From Luidia sarsii (taxonomy: Eukaryota; Echinodermata; Asteroidea; Paxillosida; Luidiidae), in NCBI GenBank assembly GCA_949987565.1, contig OX465102.1, positions 15,190,925 to 15,254,924 of the forward strand: a stretch of DNA of 64,000 nt, in the 5' to 3' direction. Each line of letters opens with the position of its first letter. The first letter of the stretch is position 1. Shown piece by piece: positions 43,001-54,024 of the stretch. The position numbers and the translations under genes are program-made. The notes below the pieces were generated by a model. That model did not search any database and was not told the origin of the DNA. It saw nothing but the letters and a program-made list of their open reading frames with translations.

Positions 43001-46000
43001 CCTTCATTTCAGAGACATGTAATTGTGAATTGCTAATTGTTCCCATTCATGCAAACATTCTGTATACATGTACATGAACAAACTACAATGCACTCATTCT
43101 GTGTACTGTACACGCACACTTTATTTAAACATGCACACGTTCTTTGGGAATACTCCTGGGTGTCATTCTGAAGCTCCATGTGCACTGTGACCATACGGGA
43201 TGTACATGTGATATACATTTCAAAATTTAGTGGGCCTGACGTTTCGATCCTAGCAGGACCTTTCTCAAAGGACCTAGCAGGACCTTTGAGAAAGGTCCTG
43301 CTAGGATCGAAACGTCAGGCCCACTAAATTTTGAGATTTGCATTTTGGTGATTTTAGTCAGTAAGCAGTTTGCAACAATTTTTGTATATCACTTTAAGTG
43401 ATATATATCTGTGTATACAGTACATGTATCTTTTGTTGTTGACCTGAGCAAGCACTCGATTGTACACTCGTCTTGCCCACATTGAGCGGTGACTACTTGA
43501 GTGCTTGCATCTGAGTGTCCTGAGCAAGCAGGTTGGACAATAGAGCCATGAATATTATTACACCGCATACTGACATCACTGATGCTTAGTCATACAGCCG
43601 ACCTTACGCGTGGACGTCATTATGCAGACAGAACAACAATATGAAAACCATGCGTTCATGTCCACGCCCAGTGTGCTGCCATCCTTTGATTGCCGCCCCA
43701 ATCTCAATCTTTGCTGATAAAGAAAGTCTGCAGGACGGGCCCCTGAGTCACATTCAAACGGCCTCAGTGCAAGGGCGTTAAGGTTGATAAAGCATGTTCA
43801 CATCAACCCCCCCCCCTCCTCATTTGGACTCATTGTGATATAGATGTTCTCTATGACCTGCCACCCTCCCATTCCGTCTTGCAGATGGAGTGAGCCTGAG
43901 CGAAGCTAGCACAGGGTGGAGGATGGAACCCCACCAGCCAAGGCTATCTTGACCTCAGTGCTAGGGCACCTTATTAACTCGCATTCATGACCTCGTGTAC
44001 ATTAGCTTTGATGTGTGCACCCTGTGCGCCGCAAGCATTTAGACTCACGGCATCTTCTGTCCCTTTCCCCCCCTTTTTTTTGCGGCTGCCTGCGTTCGTC
44101 CGTCCGCACAGATGGAGAAGGCCTCGGCGGCTACCGTGACACAGGACCCCGAGTCCGGCATCGTGCGGGGCGGGCGCCAGCGGAAGGTGCTGGGGCTGTT
44201 CTCGCCCATCCTGCTGCAGGCCTTCACGCTGACCTTCCTGGCCGAGTGGGGCGACCGCTCCCAGATCACCACCATCATCCTGGCCGCCAGAGAGGTGAGC
44301 GGGTAGGGTAGTGCGCCCAACCTGGCCGGGCTCGCGGCCTGAGCCGGCCGGTACTGGTAGCAGTCTGTGCAAACTGTGGGTCCCACAGCCATATTGCCAA
44401 TGTGTCCTTGTACTGTATGTAAACATCCTATCTCTCCGTTTGGTTTAAATCCAGACTCGTGGTCACGTCACTAATGATTGTAATGTAACAAGCTCTTCTC
44501 TCTGACAGCTAAATGAACTTAATACTAAATCCAAAAAAAGTCAAAGTGAAATCAAACTTGAAAGTTACCAGCTCTTTTCAGAGCTGCACTCCTTCTGGAA
44601 AGAGTTACATGGTGTCTCCACAAACTTTCCACATATAACTTCCACCATGCTAACCTCCAAGTCTTATCAAACTCTGATAAGCCTGGTCTGGGGTGGATTT
44701 CACAAAGCCTTACGATGCATCGTAACTCAACTTACTATGGATAACCTATTGTCAGTTGTGATACACCGTATGGTTTCTGTGCATCCCTCATTGTCTTACG
44801 ATTGATCTTTAGTTACATTGGGTTTGGTGAAGTCGACTGCTGGTGACTTACAATGTAGCTCACCAACAACAAGTTTGAATATATTTTGTGATGCTGTGGC
44901 TAACACGAGATATATTAGCAATAAGTTCTTAGCAAGGTTAGTCTTAAATCCCACCGGCACGGCCAGTCTTTCAAACCTCTTTACAACTTTACACGCATTC
45001 ACAACTAAGTAATAACCTAAAATGCTGTGTGGGAAAGTCTTCCTCGGCAAAACAGGATGAACAACAAAGGGTTTGTGCTGTGTGATGCTTGTCGCTTTTT
45101 GATTTATATACGTGCGGCTATCAGTTGTACAGCATACGTATGTAACCTTCAAATCAAGATTTTACTTGGCAACCTTGTCTTTTAATCTCCAGCGGTTGTC
45201 AGAAAAAGGATGCAAAGCATTTTGTGAAGAAAAAAAAAGAACTTGATTGTACATAGAATCCGCATAGAATCCACTTCAGGGCTGTAAAGGCCTGCACAAG
45301 AACCCACAATCGAAACATGCTTTCTGCACACACTGGCATTGAGTTACATGTACATGTATGTACTTTGAGCATATGTACAGCAAGTCCTACATGAGAGTGG
45401 GTTTATCAGCAAGCGGTCTTTGCCTTGTTTTGATTCGATTTTTACAGCTGAAAAAAAAAAATGAAAAAAAAATAGCAACATTCTGAAGTGTTTTTCCAGC
45501 ATGAGTTTTTGATTTGGGCTCTCATCACAAAGTGCAAAACAAATCCGATGATGCCTGCTGTGAGTGTGTAAGTCCCACACTGGCTTGGGACGTGTCCTTC
45601 CCTCGGTTTGCCTCCCCCCTCCCCCTCCCCCCCCCCCTGCACAAACCCGATTGGGAGTCACTGCCCTGATTATCGCCGTTTGATCTGTGCACTTTGTCAG
45701 CTCATGGCTGCCGCCGCCGCTATCAGGCAGGGGCCTCAAAACCAACAACATTCATGTCCCATGTGCGGGTAATGACCTCAGAGAGTGGGCCTAGGGACAG
45801 GCCTGGCTATGATTGATTGCGTTTGCTTGGCGGGTGTCGGTGCCACTGAACCCCCCTCCCTCCCTCCCTCCCACACCAACGTACTGGCATAATGTAAAAT
45901 CGATCCTAGGACGCATCCTGGCTTAAGACGAGTGACCCTTCCTAAGACGCGTCTAAGCGTTTCGTGAAATAAGCCGCTGAACATGAACCCGAGACCGCTC

Positions 46001-49000
46001 TTGTGGTGGCCTTCCCAAATTGTCAACTGTGTTTATAAGTGAGTAATTAATACCCCACAAAATGGCACACTGCCTACTGACAACACAAATTAATGCATAG
46101 GCCTATATCGTGGGAATTAGCAGGGCCTGACATAATTCTGATCCTAGCAGGGCCTTTCTCAACAGCAGAATGACCATCATTCTACAGTACATGTATATTT
46201 TATCAGGGCTCGACCTTAGCACTAGCCCGGCGGTCATTGTCTAGTAAAAACAGCTGCGGGCTAGTAAAATGGCCCACTTTGCTAGCCCGGCAGACGAGTA
46301 AAAAGTAGACAGCGGTGTGGTGGCAAAAAAATTATGCAGGCAGGGATGAGAAAGTAGAAACTAATAATTTGTTTTACTTGACCTGATAACCTTGTTTTAA
46401 ATTCAATACTAATTTGACAGGCCTAGTAAAACTTGCTACGGGCTAGCAAAAAAACTCAATTTACTAGCGCGAGGCTTGATTTTATGTACATGTACATGTA
46501 CTCATGTAGGCCTATATTTACTGGCTGGAGCCTTGGGGAGTCAGTGGGGAGTCAGTGTGGACCCACAATCAGAAGCTTACTGCGCTATACCTTCAGGGAC
46601 TGCCCTCTCTTTTTTTCTTTCATTCGAATGCACACAGTTACAGTTACTGGTAAAGTGGCTACCGCAGTTTGGGGGAGGTTGGAGGTCACACAAATTGGAT
46701 GCAGGTTTATGTAAAAAAAAAAAAATCAAAACAAACTTTTCAAGAAATAATGCTGCCTGACTATAGAGTGACTAAAAAATCTACACATTTTGAAAAGGTT
46801 GGAGGGACTGACATTTTCAATCTTTGCAGGACCATCCTACGCTGTTTTGTATGCCAGTACAATTACAAATATTGATTACAAATATATTGATTCTCCTGGA
46901 ACTCAAGCAGGAAAGAAATCAGGTACATGTATGTTTGTCAATGAATGTGCAGTCCGTTCATTTGGGCATGCCTGGTTCGCTGGCTTGCCATACCACCTAT
47001 TTTAATATGGGGAGTTCTTTCAAGTTGTGGCTGTTACCTTGAGCAACGGAACTAAGATGGGCTATGTGTAGGTACATAGTGTACATGTACACGTATACAG
47101 TGTAACTGGCAATTTCTGAAACTACATGTACTGCACGCACTGTACGTGGGCTGCCTGCGTGCATCCCCTTGGAAGTGTTAAGCACATGTTTAAATGCAGT
47201 CTATTGGTTATAGTCTTGGGGACCATTTACAATTTTACAACGCCACATCTGTGTACACTGTAGCTGTTAAAGCTGTATTCATCATTATAGCAACTACATG
47301 TAATGTCTATGCAGCACGCTCTTTTTGTGTGATATGAGAGCAAAAAATTCAAACCATGCAGCACATTTGCATTCTTCGAATTTTTTCATATTTGCATTCA
47401 GTCAGTAATATGAGCCTGAGTGTGTACCCGAGGATGGAGAAACTGACTCCATGTAACAGTAGATAATTTTATGTGGTTAACATGTGGTCCACATGTGTTA
47501 TTTTATTTTCACCCTAACCCCTTGGTGTTAACTTTAGCTGCCCGGGCAGAACCAGGCATAAGGCCGCCGCACACGCAGCAGAGCTTTCTGCTGAGCGAAA
47601 ATTCTCTCGTAGCTCTCATGTGCGCTGAACTTTTAGTGAGATTTCTGCCTCAAGAGGCCGTGAGACCAATATCTATCCTGTTTGATTTTTGTTTGCCTCT
47701 CGTGGATGAAAACTCATCGTGTGCGGCGACTTGAGCTACGTGCTGAGCACAACAAAACATAGCAACTGGCCAATGAAAGCGCATGCCCTATTCACGTGGT
47801 TGCCAAAATCAAACAGGATAGATATTGGCCTCACGGCCTCTTGAGGCAGAAATCTCACCAAAAGTTCAGCGCACATGGTCAGCTACGTGCTGAGCTAAAG
47901 GCCACGAGAGACTTTTTCGACTTTCGATCCTAGCAGGACTTTTCTCAGAGGACAGAAAAAAGATACAAGTTGGAAGTGGTTAGAGAGTGAATAGGACACG
48001 GATGAAAAACAGAGGACAAAGAAGAAAGCTGGTAGGTTAAGATCAAGGGGAAGGGCAGGGGAGTGGCGTAGGGATTAATGAACAGGAATCAAAGAGAGAA
48101 GTGTGGAGGAGTGAACTCAAAAAGACGAAATCTTATCAGTAAACAGTCAAAGTGTTAGTCATACCCTCCTGGATGTTGAGGCCATGTGGTTGAATAGTCC
48201 GAAGACACTTCATCCAAATTTTCTCACGGCTAAGATGGACAGCATCACTAAGGTCTTGGTGACCAAGTGATTCTATGCTCAGTACACTCATATCTGACAT
48301 ACATGTAGAATGGTCAGGGAGATTTAAGTGATACCCAACAGGGATACCCATTTTACCAGTTTTGATTGTAGACCTATGGCCAACATTACAAACTCTACAG
48401 GAGATGAGGTATATAATGTTTGAGGTGGTGCATGTAAGATAATTTTGTGATGCATGTAAATGCACACAATGTCCAGCTGTTTGTCACTTTCGTACCTAGG
48501 CTTTAATAGTTCTTGTTGAATGAGAAATTTCTGTACAACCCACCCCCCCCCTCCCCTCCTGACAAAAATTGTACCAGTTAGATAAGAGGCATCGCTGAAG
48601 GTCTCTGCCATCTAAAGAGCTCTTCGAGTGTGATGGTCCGTAACCCAGATCTGATTTAGGCTAGGCTCTAGGATCAAATCTATTTGACTTTCATCCGGAC
48701 CACCCTCATCCCCAGCTTCACCCCACCCCACCCCACCCCCTCCCCTTTCCTCCCCTCCCCTCCCCTCCCCTTTCCTCCCCTCTCCAGTCCCAGACACAAG
48801 GGACAATGCACTTACATACATGGCTATCAGATGCCAAAGGTAAATTTACATATATGGATGTTATCTGCGCTGAGTCGGTAGACAAACAGTTGAGAGGACA
48901 ATCTGTTCTGATAATTTGCCTGTTGGCAGAACAATGGGGGTTGTATAATCCTCCCTCACCCACGGCCAGCCTGTCTCCGGCCTTCTGTACCCCGGAAACT

Positions 49001-52000
49001 GCCACCCTTGAATGGGCTCGCTGTGATAGAATTACCGGTACATGTATATCGCCCACATGTTTTTCTCAGTGAGAGTTGATATCGTTGGGTCATTGTGTGG
49101 GCTGTAGCTGAGCTGTGTAAAGATGGGTTTCCCCCGTGTTAAAGCGTGAGGGCAGCCCATCTCACTACTGTCAAGCCCTTTTCACACTACAGAGCCAATC
49201 CCCGGGGAATAAATCCCCGGGAAAATCCTGAGGATTTTTTTTTCCCCTGGCACCAATACCCCCTTCATAACCTATCCCACTGGACCTATTTCATAACTCC
49301 CAGGGGCACTATTTATGCGCAGTCATTTCACACTGGCAATCAATCCCCTGGGAATGTGTTAATGGAGGCCGCACTTTCTGAAGTTCCCAAGTGGGCGCAA
49401 AAAGGTCGGGGTAAGTAAAAACCCGCCGACATTCACCCAGGTTGTTTTTCCCCCGGGAAAACGTTAAACCCCAGGGTAAATAGGGGTAAAATATTCCCCG
49501 GGGAAATACTTTTCCCTGGGATTTTCTTTGGTAGTGGGAACTGACCGACCGAATTCCCCGGGGAATTTTAGAGAAATCCCTAGGGATTGTGTCTAGTATG
49601 AAAGCCCCTTAAAGCCGCTACACAACATTGGTAAGATCGAAAAACAGAAATTTTCACAGATTTGCATGAAACTTATACAGTTTGAAGATGGTTATAGTAG
49701 AAACCTCTCACTGAAATATTTCTGCCTAAAATGTTGTATTTTGGGAGAAAAGAGTAAACGAAATCGTTTACGTGTCACCGAGATCTTAACTATTTTTTGG
49801 AATAGTACGACATTGAATGCTGCACTTTCGCGAAACAAATGAAGCGGTTTTCATGATTTTCTCGAGACTCGGTTGGCGGATTGAGGTGAAATGTTCACAG
49901 GTGTGCTATTTCACGCATATGTTGGATCAGACAACATATGGATGCTATTCTTTGACCTCGACCAATGTTGTGTAGGGGCTTTTTACACGCCATCTCGTGA
50001 CTTACAGTGGGTATTTTTTTTCATCTCATTTGCCACAGAGCAGTAACGGAAACATAAAGAGAAGAATGAGGACAATGTAGATAGTCTTCCTTGCTCATTT
50101 CCACTCCTGTTCTGCACCAAATGAGATGGAAAAAAATGCCCACTATAAGTCAAATTATGGCATGTACGTGGGTAAACATTGGCTGTACAATCAGTCTATT
50201 CCTGAATCTCTTTCCAAGCCACCCCTCAAATTCTATTCCTTTCCCCCTCTCTGTGTTGCTGGGGAGCAGGACGTGTTTGGGGTGACCATCGGAGGGATCC
50301 TGGGCCATGCTCTGTGCACAGCGCTGGCAGTCATAGGAGGCAGGATGATCGCGCAGCGCATCTCAGCCAGAACAGGTGAGTCTGTGCACCAGACTAGGCG
50401 AGTCCGTGCACCAAACCAGGGGAGTTTGTGCACCAAACTAGGGGAGTCTGTGGCTCTGTGCTCCAAACCAGGGCAGTCTGTGCACCAGACCAGGTGAGTC
50501 TGTGCACCAAACTAGGCGAGTCTGTGCACCAGACTAGGGGAGTGTGTGCACCAGACTAGGGGAGTCTGTACATTAGACTAGGGGAGTCTGTGCATCAGAC
50601 CAGGGGAGTCTGTGCACCAGACTAGATAAGTCTGTGCACCAGACTAGATGAGTCTTTGCTTCAGACCAGGTGAGTCTGTGCACTAGACTAGGTGAGTCTT
50701 TGCATCAGACCAGGTGAGTCTGTGCAGCAGACTAGGTGAGTCTTTGCATCATACCAGAGAAGTCTGTGCACCAGACTAGGTGAGTCTTTGCATCAGACCA
50801 GGTGAGTCTGTGCAGCAGTCTAGGTGAGTCTTTGCATCAGACCAGGGAAGTCTGTGCACCAGACTAGGTGAGTCTGCTTCAGACCAGGTGAGGCTGTGCA
50901 CCAGACTAGGTGAGTCTGCTTCAGACCAGGTGAGTCTGTGCACCAGACTAGGTGAGTCTTTGCATCAGACCAGGGAAGTCTGTGCACCAGACTAGGTGAG
51001 TCTGCTTCAGACCAGGTGAGGCTGTGCACCAGACTAGGTGAGTCTGCTTCAGACCAGGTGAGTCTGTGCACCAGACTAGGTGAGTCTTTGCATCAGACCA
51101 GGTGAGTCTGTGCACCAGACTAGGTGAGTCTTTGCATCAGACCAGGGAAGTCTGTGCACCAGACTAGGTGAGTCTGCTTCAGACCAGGTGAGGCTGTGCA
51201 CCAGACTAGGTGAGTCTGCTTCAGACCAGGTGAGTCTGTGCACCAAACTAGGTGAGTCTTTGCATCAGACCAGGGAAGTCTGTGCACCAGACTAGGTGAG
51301 TCTGCTTCAGACCAGGTGAGTCTGTGCACCAGACTAGGTGAGTCTTTGCATCAGACCAGGGAAGTCTGTGCACCAGATTAGGTGAGTCTGCTTCAGACCA
51401 GGTGAGGCTGTGCACCAGACTAGGTGAGTCTGCTTCAGACCAGGTGAGTCTGTGCACCAGACTAGGTGAGTCTTTGCATCAGACCAGGTGAGTCTGTGCA
51501 CCAGACTAGGTGAGTCTTTGCATCAGACCAGGGAAGTATGTGCACCAGACTAGGTGAGTCTGCTTCAGACCAGGTGAGGCTGTGCACCAGACTAGGTGAG
51601 TCTGCTTCAGACCAGGTGAGTCTGTGCACCAGACTAGGTGAGTCTTTGCATCAGACCAGGGAAGTCTGTGCACCAGACTAGGTGAGTCTTTGCATCAGAC
51701 CAGGGAAGTCTGTGCACCAGACTAGGTGAGTCTGCTTCAGACCAGGTGAGGCTGTGCACCAGACTAGGTGAGTCTGCTTCAGACCAGGTGAGTCTGTGCA
51801 CCAGACTAGGTGAGTCTTTGCATCAGACCAGGTGAGTCTGTGCACCAGACTAGGTGAGTCTTTGCATCAGACCAGGGAAGTATGTGCACCAGACTAGGTG
51901 AGTCTGCTTCAGACCAGGTGAGGCTGTGCACCAGACTAGGTGAGTCTGCTTCAGACCAGGTGAGTCTGTGCACCAGACTAGGTGAGTCTTTGCATCAGAC

Positions 52001-52955
52001 CAGGGAAGTCTGTGCACCAGACTAGGTGAGTCTTTGCATCAGACCAGGGAAGTCTGTGCACCAGACAGGGGCATCTGTGCACAAGAGCATGGGAGTCTGT
52101 GCTCCAGACCATGTAAGCCTAGATGCTCAAGACCACTGTACATGTAGGTCAGTCTGTGCATCAGGCAAGTCACACATGTAGACATCTGATTGGACTCGCT
52201 TGTACACATGGTGTACTCATTGATTTATTTCATAGGTACATGTATTTGTTGTTCTCAATTGTTTAGCGAGATTTCAGAATGCCTGGGCACTGAAGAGTTG
52301 CCCAGTGAGAAGTGGCTATGAAGTTAAATTTGCCATACTGGACAGGGTAGGGTGGAGAGTGCATTTGTGGACCCCAAGAAAGCATCGGTTAGACACCCCT
52401 CGAATTAGATGTACATGTACATGTACATGCAGTTGTGGTCATTACACGTCAAGTGGGACAAATAATCATTGGTTTTTTCTAACTAGCCCACCGGGCAAGT
52501 TAATTTAGTTTTTTGCTAGCCCGCAGCAAGTTTTACTGGCCCTGTAAAATTGAATTTAAGACAAGGTTTTTAGGTCAAGTAAAACAAATTATTAGTTTCT
52601 ACTTTCTCATCCCCGCCCGCGTCATTTTTTGCTGCCACACCGCTGTCTACTTTTTACTCGTCCGCCGGGCTAGCAAAGTGGGGCATTTTACTAGCCCACG
52701 GCTGATTTTACTAGACAATGACCGCCGGGCTAGTGCTAAGGTCGAGCCCTGCCAAACTAGATTAACTTTCTCCAACTGAACGCATGATTCTTTTGCAATC
52801 CAATGCTGCATTGTTCCTTTCAGGGATGCAGTTTCTTTACTTTTTCCCTCTCTCTCTCCTTGGTTCTCCCCCCCCCCTCTTGAACAGTTACTCTCGTTGG
52901 TGGAGTCGTGTTCCTCATCTTTGCCTTGTCGGCGTTATTCATCAAGCCAGAATGA
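36846..52955 (+). CDS. TMEM165: TMEM165 (UPF0016/GDT1 family), complete seven-exon gene
   Basis: Exons 36846-37043, 38894-39167, 40741-40916, 41853-41900, 44112-44294, 50270-50375 and 52888-52955 join in phase to 350 residues. A signal peptide covers about 1-26 (VAVLVCLLCICAQA). The two family signatures ExGD[KR][ST] are ELGDKT (121-126) and EWGDRS (277-282), each in a hydrophobic half of an inverted-repeat membrane protein. Between them are GYATTVIPRWFTYYVSTFLF and an acidic coiled loop (DEGQEELEEVQADLKRRDEE). The vertebrate protein is a Golgi Mn2+/Ca2+ (proton-coupled) transporter needed for glycosylation. The human protein is 324 residues, so the length fits. The match to human TMEM165 is strong. 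Introns 2 and 6 hold minisatellites. Confidence 0.95.
37560..37690 (+). mobile_element. PLE-2 tail copy in TMEM165 intron 1
   Basis: TTTGCCTTTGAGAAAGGTCC, then a diverged AGGATCGAAACATCAGGC and GTCAGTGAGCAGTTTGCAA. No coding part. Confidence 0.7.
38352..38508. mobile_element. PLE-2 palindromic tail in TMEM165 intron 1
   Basis: Inverted then direct copies of the tail meet at CTTTCTCTGCCTTTGAGAAA. CAGTTTCAAGTTAG (left flank) and CAGTTTAAAGTTAG (right flank) look like a 14-bp target duplication with one mismatch, so the palindrome was inserted as one piece. Confidence 0.7.
38894..39167 (+). CDS. TMEM165: TMEM165 exon 2 (first ExGDKT motif)
   Basis: Residues 67-157 plus one base. The acceptor is TTTTGCAG|TCT and the donor TCGG|GTAGGC. 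It carries FVHAFVASLSVIIVSELGDK and FFIAAIMAMRHARVTVFSGA. Confidence 0.95.
39250..40490. repeat. 65-bp minisatellite in TMEM165 intron 2
   Basis: GGACTCTGGTTAGTCTGGTA recurs every 65 bp (39302, 39367, 39432 and on), about 17-19 copies, with GACTCGG-type degenerate edges. The unit includes CGGCCCCAGACC. It fills most of the intron between exons 2 and 3. Confidence 0.92.
40741..40916 (+). CDS. TMEM165: TMEM165 exon 3
   Basis: Residues 158-216: LLGYATTVIPRWFTYYVST, LFGLRMLREG and the acidic loop. The acceptor CTTCTTAG| lies after a 20-base poly-C run. The donor is GAG|GTGAGT, phase 0. Confidence 0.95.
41853..41900 (+). CDS. TMEM165: TMEM165 exon 4 (short loop exon)
   Basis: Sixteen codons (KTPNGKVVSNGTAIND) between TCTTTCAG| and GAT|GTGAGT, phase 0 both sides. 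It lies in the variable central loop and could be skipped without losing frame. Confidence 0.75.
42310..42480. mobile_element. PLE-2 tail fragments in TMEM165 intron 4
   Basis: Diverged inverted copies: GATCCTAGTAGGACCTTTTT and CTTTGAGAAAGGTCCTGCTC, then a third GTCCTGACAGGAATCGAATC. A further copy, CCTGCTAGGATCGAAACGTC, sits at 42806-42826. Confidence 0.6.
43216..43395. mobile_element. PLE-2 palindromic tail in TMEM165 intron 4
   Basis: TTTAGTGGGCCTGACGTTTC ... CAGGACCTTTCTCAAAGGAC is followed by its inverse and then the usual tail to GTATATCAC. The arms match almost perfectly, so the insertion is young or gene-converted. Confidence 0.75.
44112..44294 (+). CDS. TMEM165: TMEM165 exon 5 (second ExGDRS motif)
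   Basis: Residues 233-293: GLFSPILLQAFTLTFLAEWG, DRSQITTIILAARE. The acceptor is CGCACAG|ATG and the donor GAG|GTGAGC. The exon is GC-rich. Confidence 0.95.
44690..44820. repeat. Repeat G, copy 1
   Basis: GGATTTCACAAAGCCTTACG and GTATGGTTTCTGTGCATC words shared with 54670-54800 (same orientation). Contains small inverted words around the CGTAAC/CGTAAG positions. Non-coding, in TMEM165 intron 5. Confidence 0.5.
45190..46117. other. TMEM165 intron 5 interior
   Basis: No exon recognised. Contains poly-A/T and poly-C runs and a TACATGTACATGTA word. Confidence 0.4.
46204..46478. repeat. Repeat E, copy 1
   Basis: CAGGGCTCGACCTTAGCACT, GACAATGACCGCCGGGCTAG-type words and AAACTAATAATTTG are shared with 52480-52752 in the opposite orientation. 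The ends resemble the TIR of a non-autonomous element (CTAGCCCG words at both sides). Confidence 0.65.
47560..47915. repeat. Foldback element with long arms in TMEM165 intron 5
   Basis: The left arm includes GAGATTTCTGCCTCAAGAGG and the right arm its inverse CCTCTTGAGGCAGAAATCTC. The arms continue with CTATCCTGTTTGAT / ATCAAACAGGATAG and CTCTCGT / ACGAGAG. Non-coding. Confidence 0.7.
47925..48480 (-). mobile_element. PLE-2 3' fragment with remnant GIY-YIG frame
   Basis: The minus-strand frame reads SNIIYLISCRVCN, GYHLNLPDHST and REKIWMKCLRTIQPHGLN, the C-terminal half of a Penelope GIY-YIG endonuclease. The YVGETGR-type core expected between CRVCN and the following helix is missing, so the copy is defective. 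The purine-rich 3' region and the tail (GATCCTAGCAGGACTTTTCT) follow at lower coordinates. Confidence 0.75.
48719..48787. repeat. Poly-pyrimidine CCCCACCCC/TCCCC tract
   Basis: CCCCACCCCACCCC passes into repeated TCCCC units. The minus strand is G-rich and could form a G-quadruplex. Frames across it are artefacts. Confidence 0.8.
49173..49610. repeat. Foldback element rich in CCCCGGGG
   Basis: Left AAGCCCTTTTCACACTACAG and right inverse CTAGTATGAAAGCCCCTT, with many ATCCCCGGGGAA-type palindromes between. It abuts MITE-A copy 2. Confidence 0.55.
49611..49984. repeat. MITE-A copy 2 (inverted)
   Basis: AAAGCCGCTACACAACATTG to TGTTGTGTAGGGGCTTTT, the reverse of the copies at 2824 and 57536. In TMEM165 intron 5, about 290 bp before exon 6. 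Confidence 0.8.
50270..50375 (+). CDS. TMEM165: TMEM165 exon 6
   Basis: Residues 294-328 plus one base: DVFGVTIGGILGHALCTALA, VIGGRMIAQRISART. The donor AACAG|GTGAGTCTG is the first unit of a long minisatellite. Confidence 0.93.
50376..52070 (+). repeat. 22-bp minisatellite seeded by the TMEM165 exon 6 donor
   Basis: Units of 22 bp (GTGAGTCTGTGCACCAGACT + AG) and 20 bp (GTGAGTCTGCTTCAGACCAG), roughly 75-80 in total. From about 50820 they form a 128-bp higher-order unit of six. Many units contain AGGTGAGT, a full U1-type splice donor, and the first unit is the genuine exon 6 donor. The minus-strand frames of 69-83 codons here are repeat artefacts. Confidence 0.93.
52480..52752. repeat. Repeat E, copy 2 (inverted)
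   Basis: CAAGTAAAACAAATTATTAG, GTCTACTTTTTACTCGTC and CTAGTGCTAAGGTCGAGCCC match the reverse of 46204-46478. Lies about 135 bp before TMEM165 exon 7. Confidence 0.65.
52888..52955 (+). CDS. TMEM165: TMEM165 exon 7 (last membrane segment, stop)
   Basis: Completes Val329 and codes TLVGGVVFLIFALSALFIKP then Glu and TGA (52953-52955). The acceptor is TTGAACAG|TT. It ends like the human protein, a few residues after the last helix. Confidence 0.92.
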
Positions 52956-54020
52956 AGTGGGCAGCCCCAATCCGAAGGTACCAGCGACGACAGACCGTCT
53001 TTTGGGGTTGTTGTTGTTGTTGTTGTTGTTGTTTTTTTGTTTTTTTTACAAGAGTATCCGACACCAGGGGCCACTTTCATACAGCTGCTCAAGCCTGGAA
53101 ATCTGCTCCTGAGCGGAATTGCCAACCGTGTTTCCACACGATCTCGTGGACTGTTCGTTGAAGGGCCGTCATCTAAGGACTGGAACGCTCAGGCGGTGTT
53201 AACCATGAATAATGGGTAATGCAACCGGTATGTTCAGTCAGCGATCTCGGGTGGCAGCCCCGTAGTCCAGTTCGGTTTAAAAAAAAAAAAATTGGTCTGT
53301 AATCTCTGAAGCTGTACAAGACTGCTATTGGTCTGGCATGAAGAAGAAGACGAAGAAGAAGAAGACGAAGAAGGAGAGGGAGCTTTTTTTTTCTGGCAAC
53401 CTAATTTTATCTTGCAGATGCCTGTTGTGCTTGGGCAATTTTTGGATGTTTGAGCAGCTCTATGAAATTGGCCCCCGGGTTAGATAAATTGGGCCCTGTG
53501 TTACTCAGGGCCAGGCTTTCTCTGGTGTACGGAGAATGATATCTTTGTACATGTATATATACAGTATGCACATAGCTCCCTGTTGCTCATTGGACTGTCG
53601 GTGAGCTATCACGCACAGGCATAGATGCAGTAACCTATAGGCAGACAAAGGCTTTTCGCTGTCGTCAGTTGTGACGCCACTGCAGAGGTCAGCCAGGTGC
53701 CACCGTGTAATATTTGTGGGTGGAATTGACACAGGTTGTGGGGAGGATCCTTGTCATTCAAATCTTTATTCCCAAGATGGCTGCCTCCGTGTACACTTTC
53801 CATGTGTTTTCAAGAGTGGTCAAGCGAGGGCGCTACACCAGATATTCAGTCAAGGCATATTCCTTAGAACATTTAGGTGTACTTTAGGAGATTTTTGAAC
53901 TGATATATACATGTACGCTCTTCTGGTTATTCAATGGGTGTGGTGCACAGGGGTCAAAGAATCGACGAGACCGTGGACAGAGTCTAGTGGGTTTACCGTC
54001 GGTGTAGTGCAGTTTTGTAG
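52956..54020 (+). other. Region after TMEM165, presumed 3' UTR then intergenic
   Basis: No further exon. Contains (TTG)n at 53010-53030 and a GAAGAAGA run near 53340. I could not fix a polyadenylation signal. AATAAATAAA near 55026 is a distant candidate. Confidence 0.35.
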
Positions 54021-54024
54021 CACT

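Noticed and set aside
50820..51457. Minus-strand frames of 69-83 codons (MHRLTWSEADSPS...)
   Set aside because: They are repeats of one another at 128-bp steps, produced by the minisatellite. There is no independent coding evidence.
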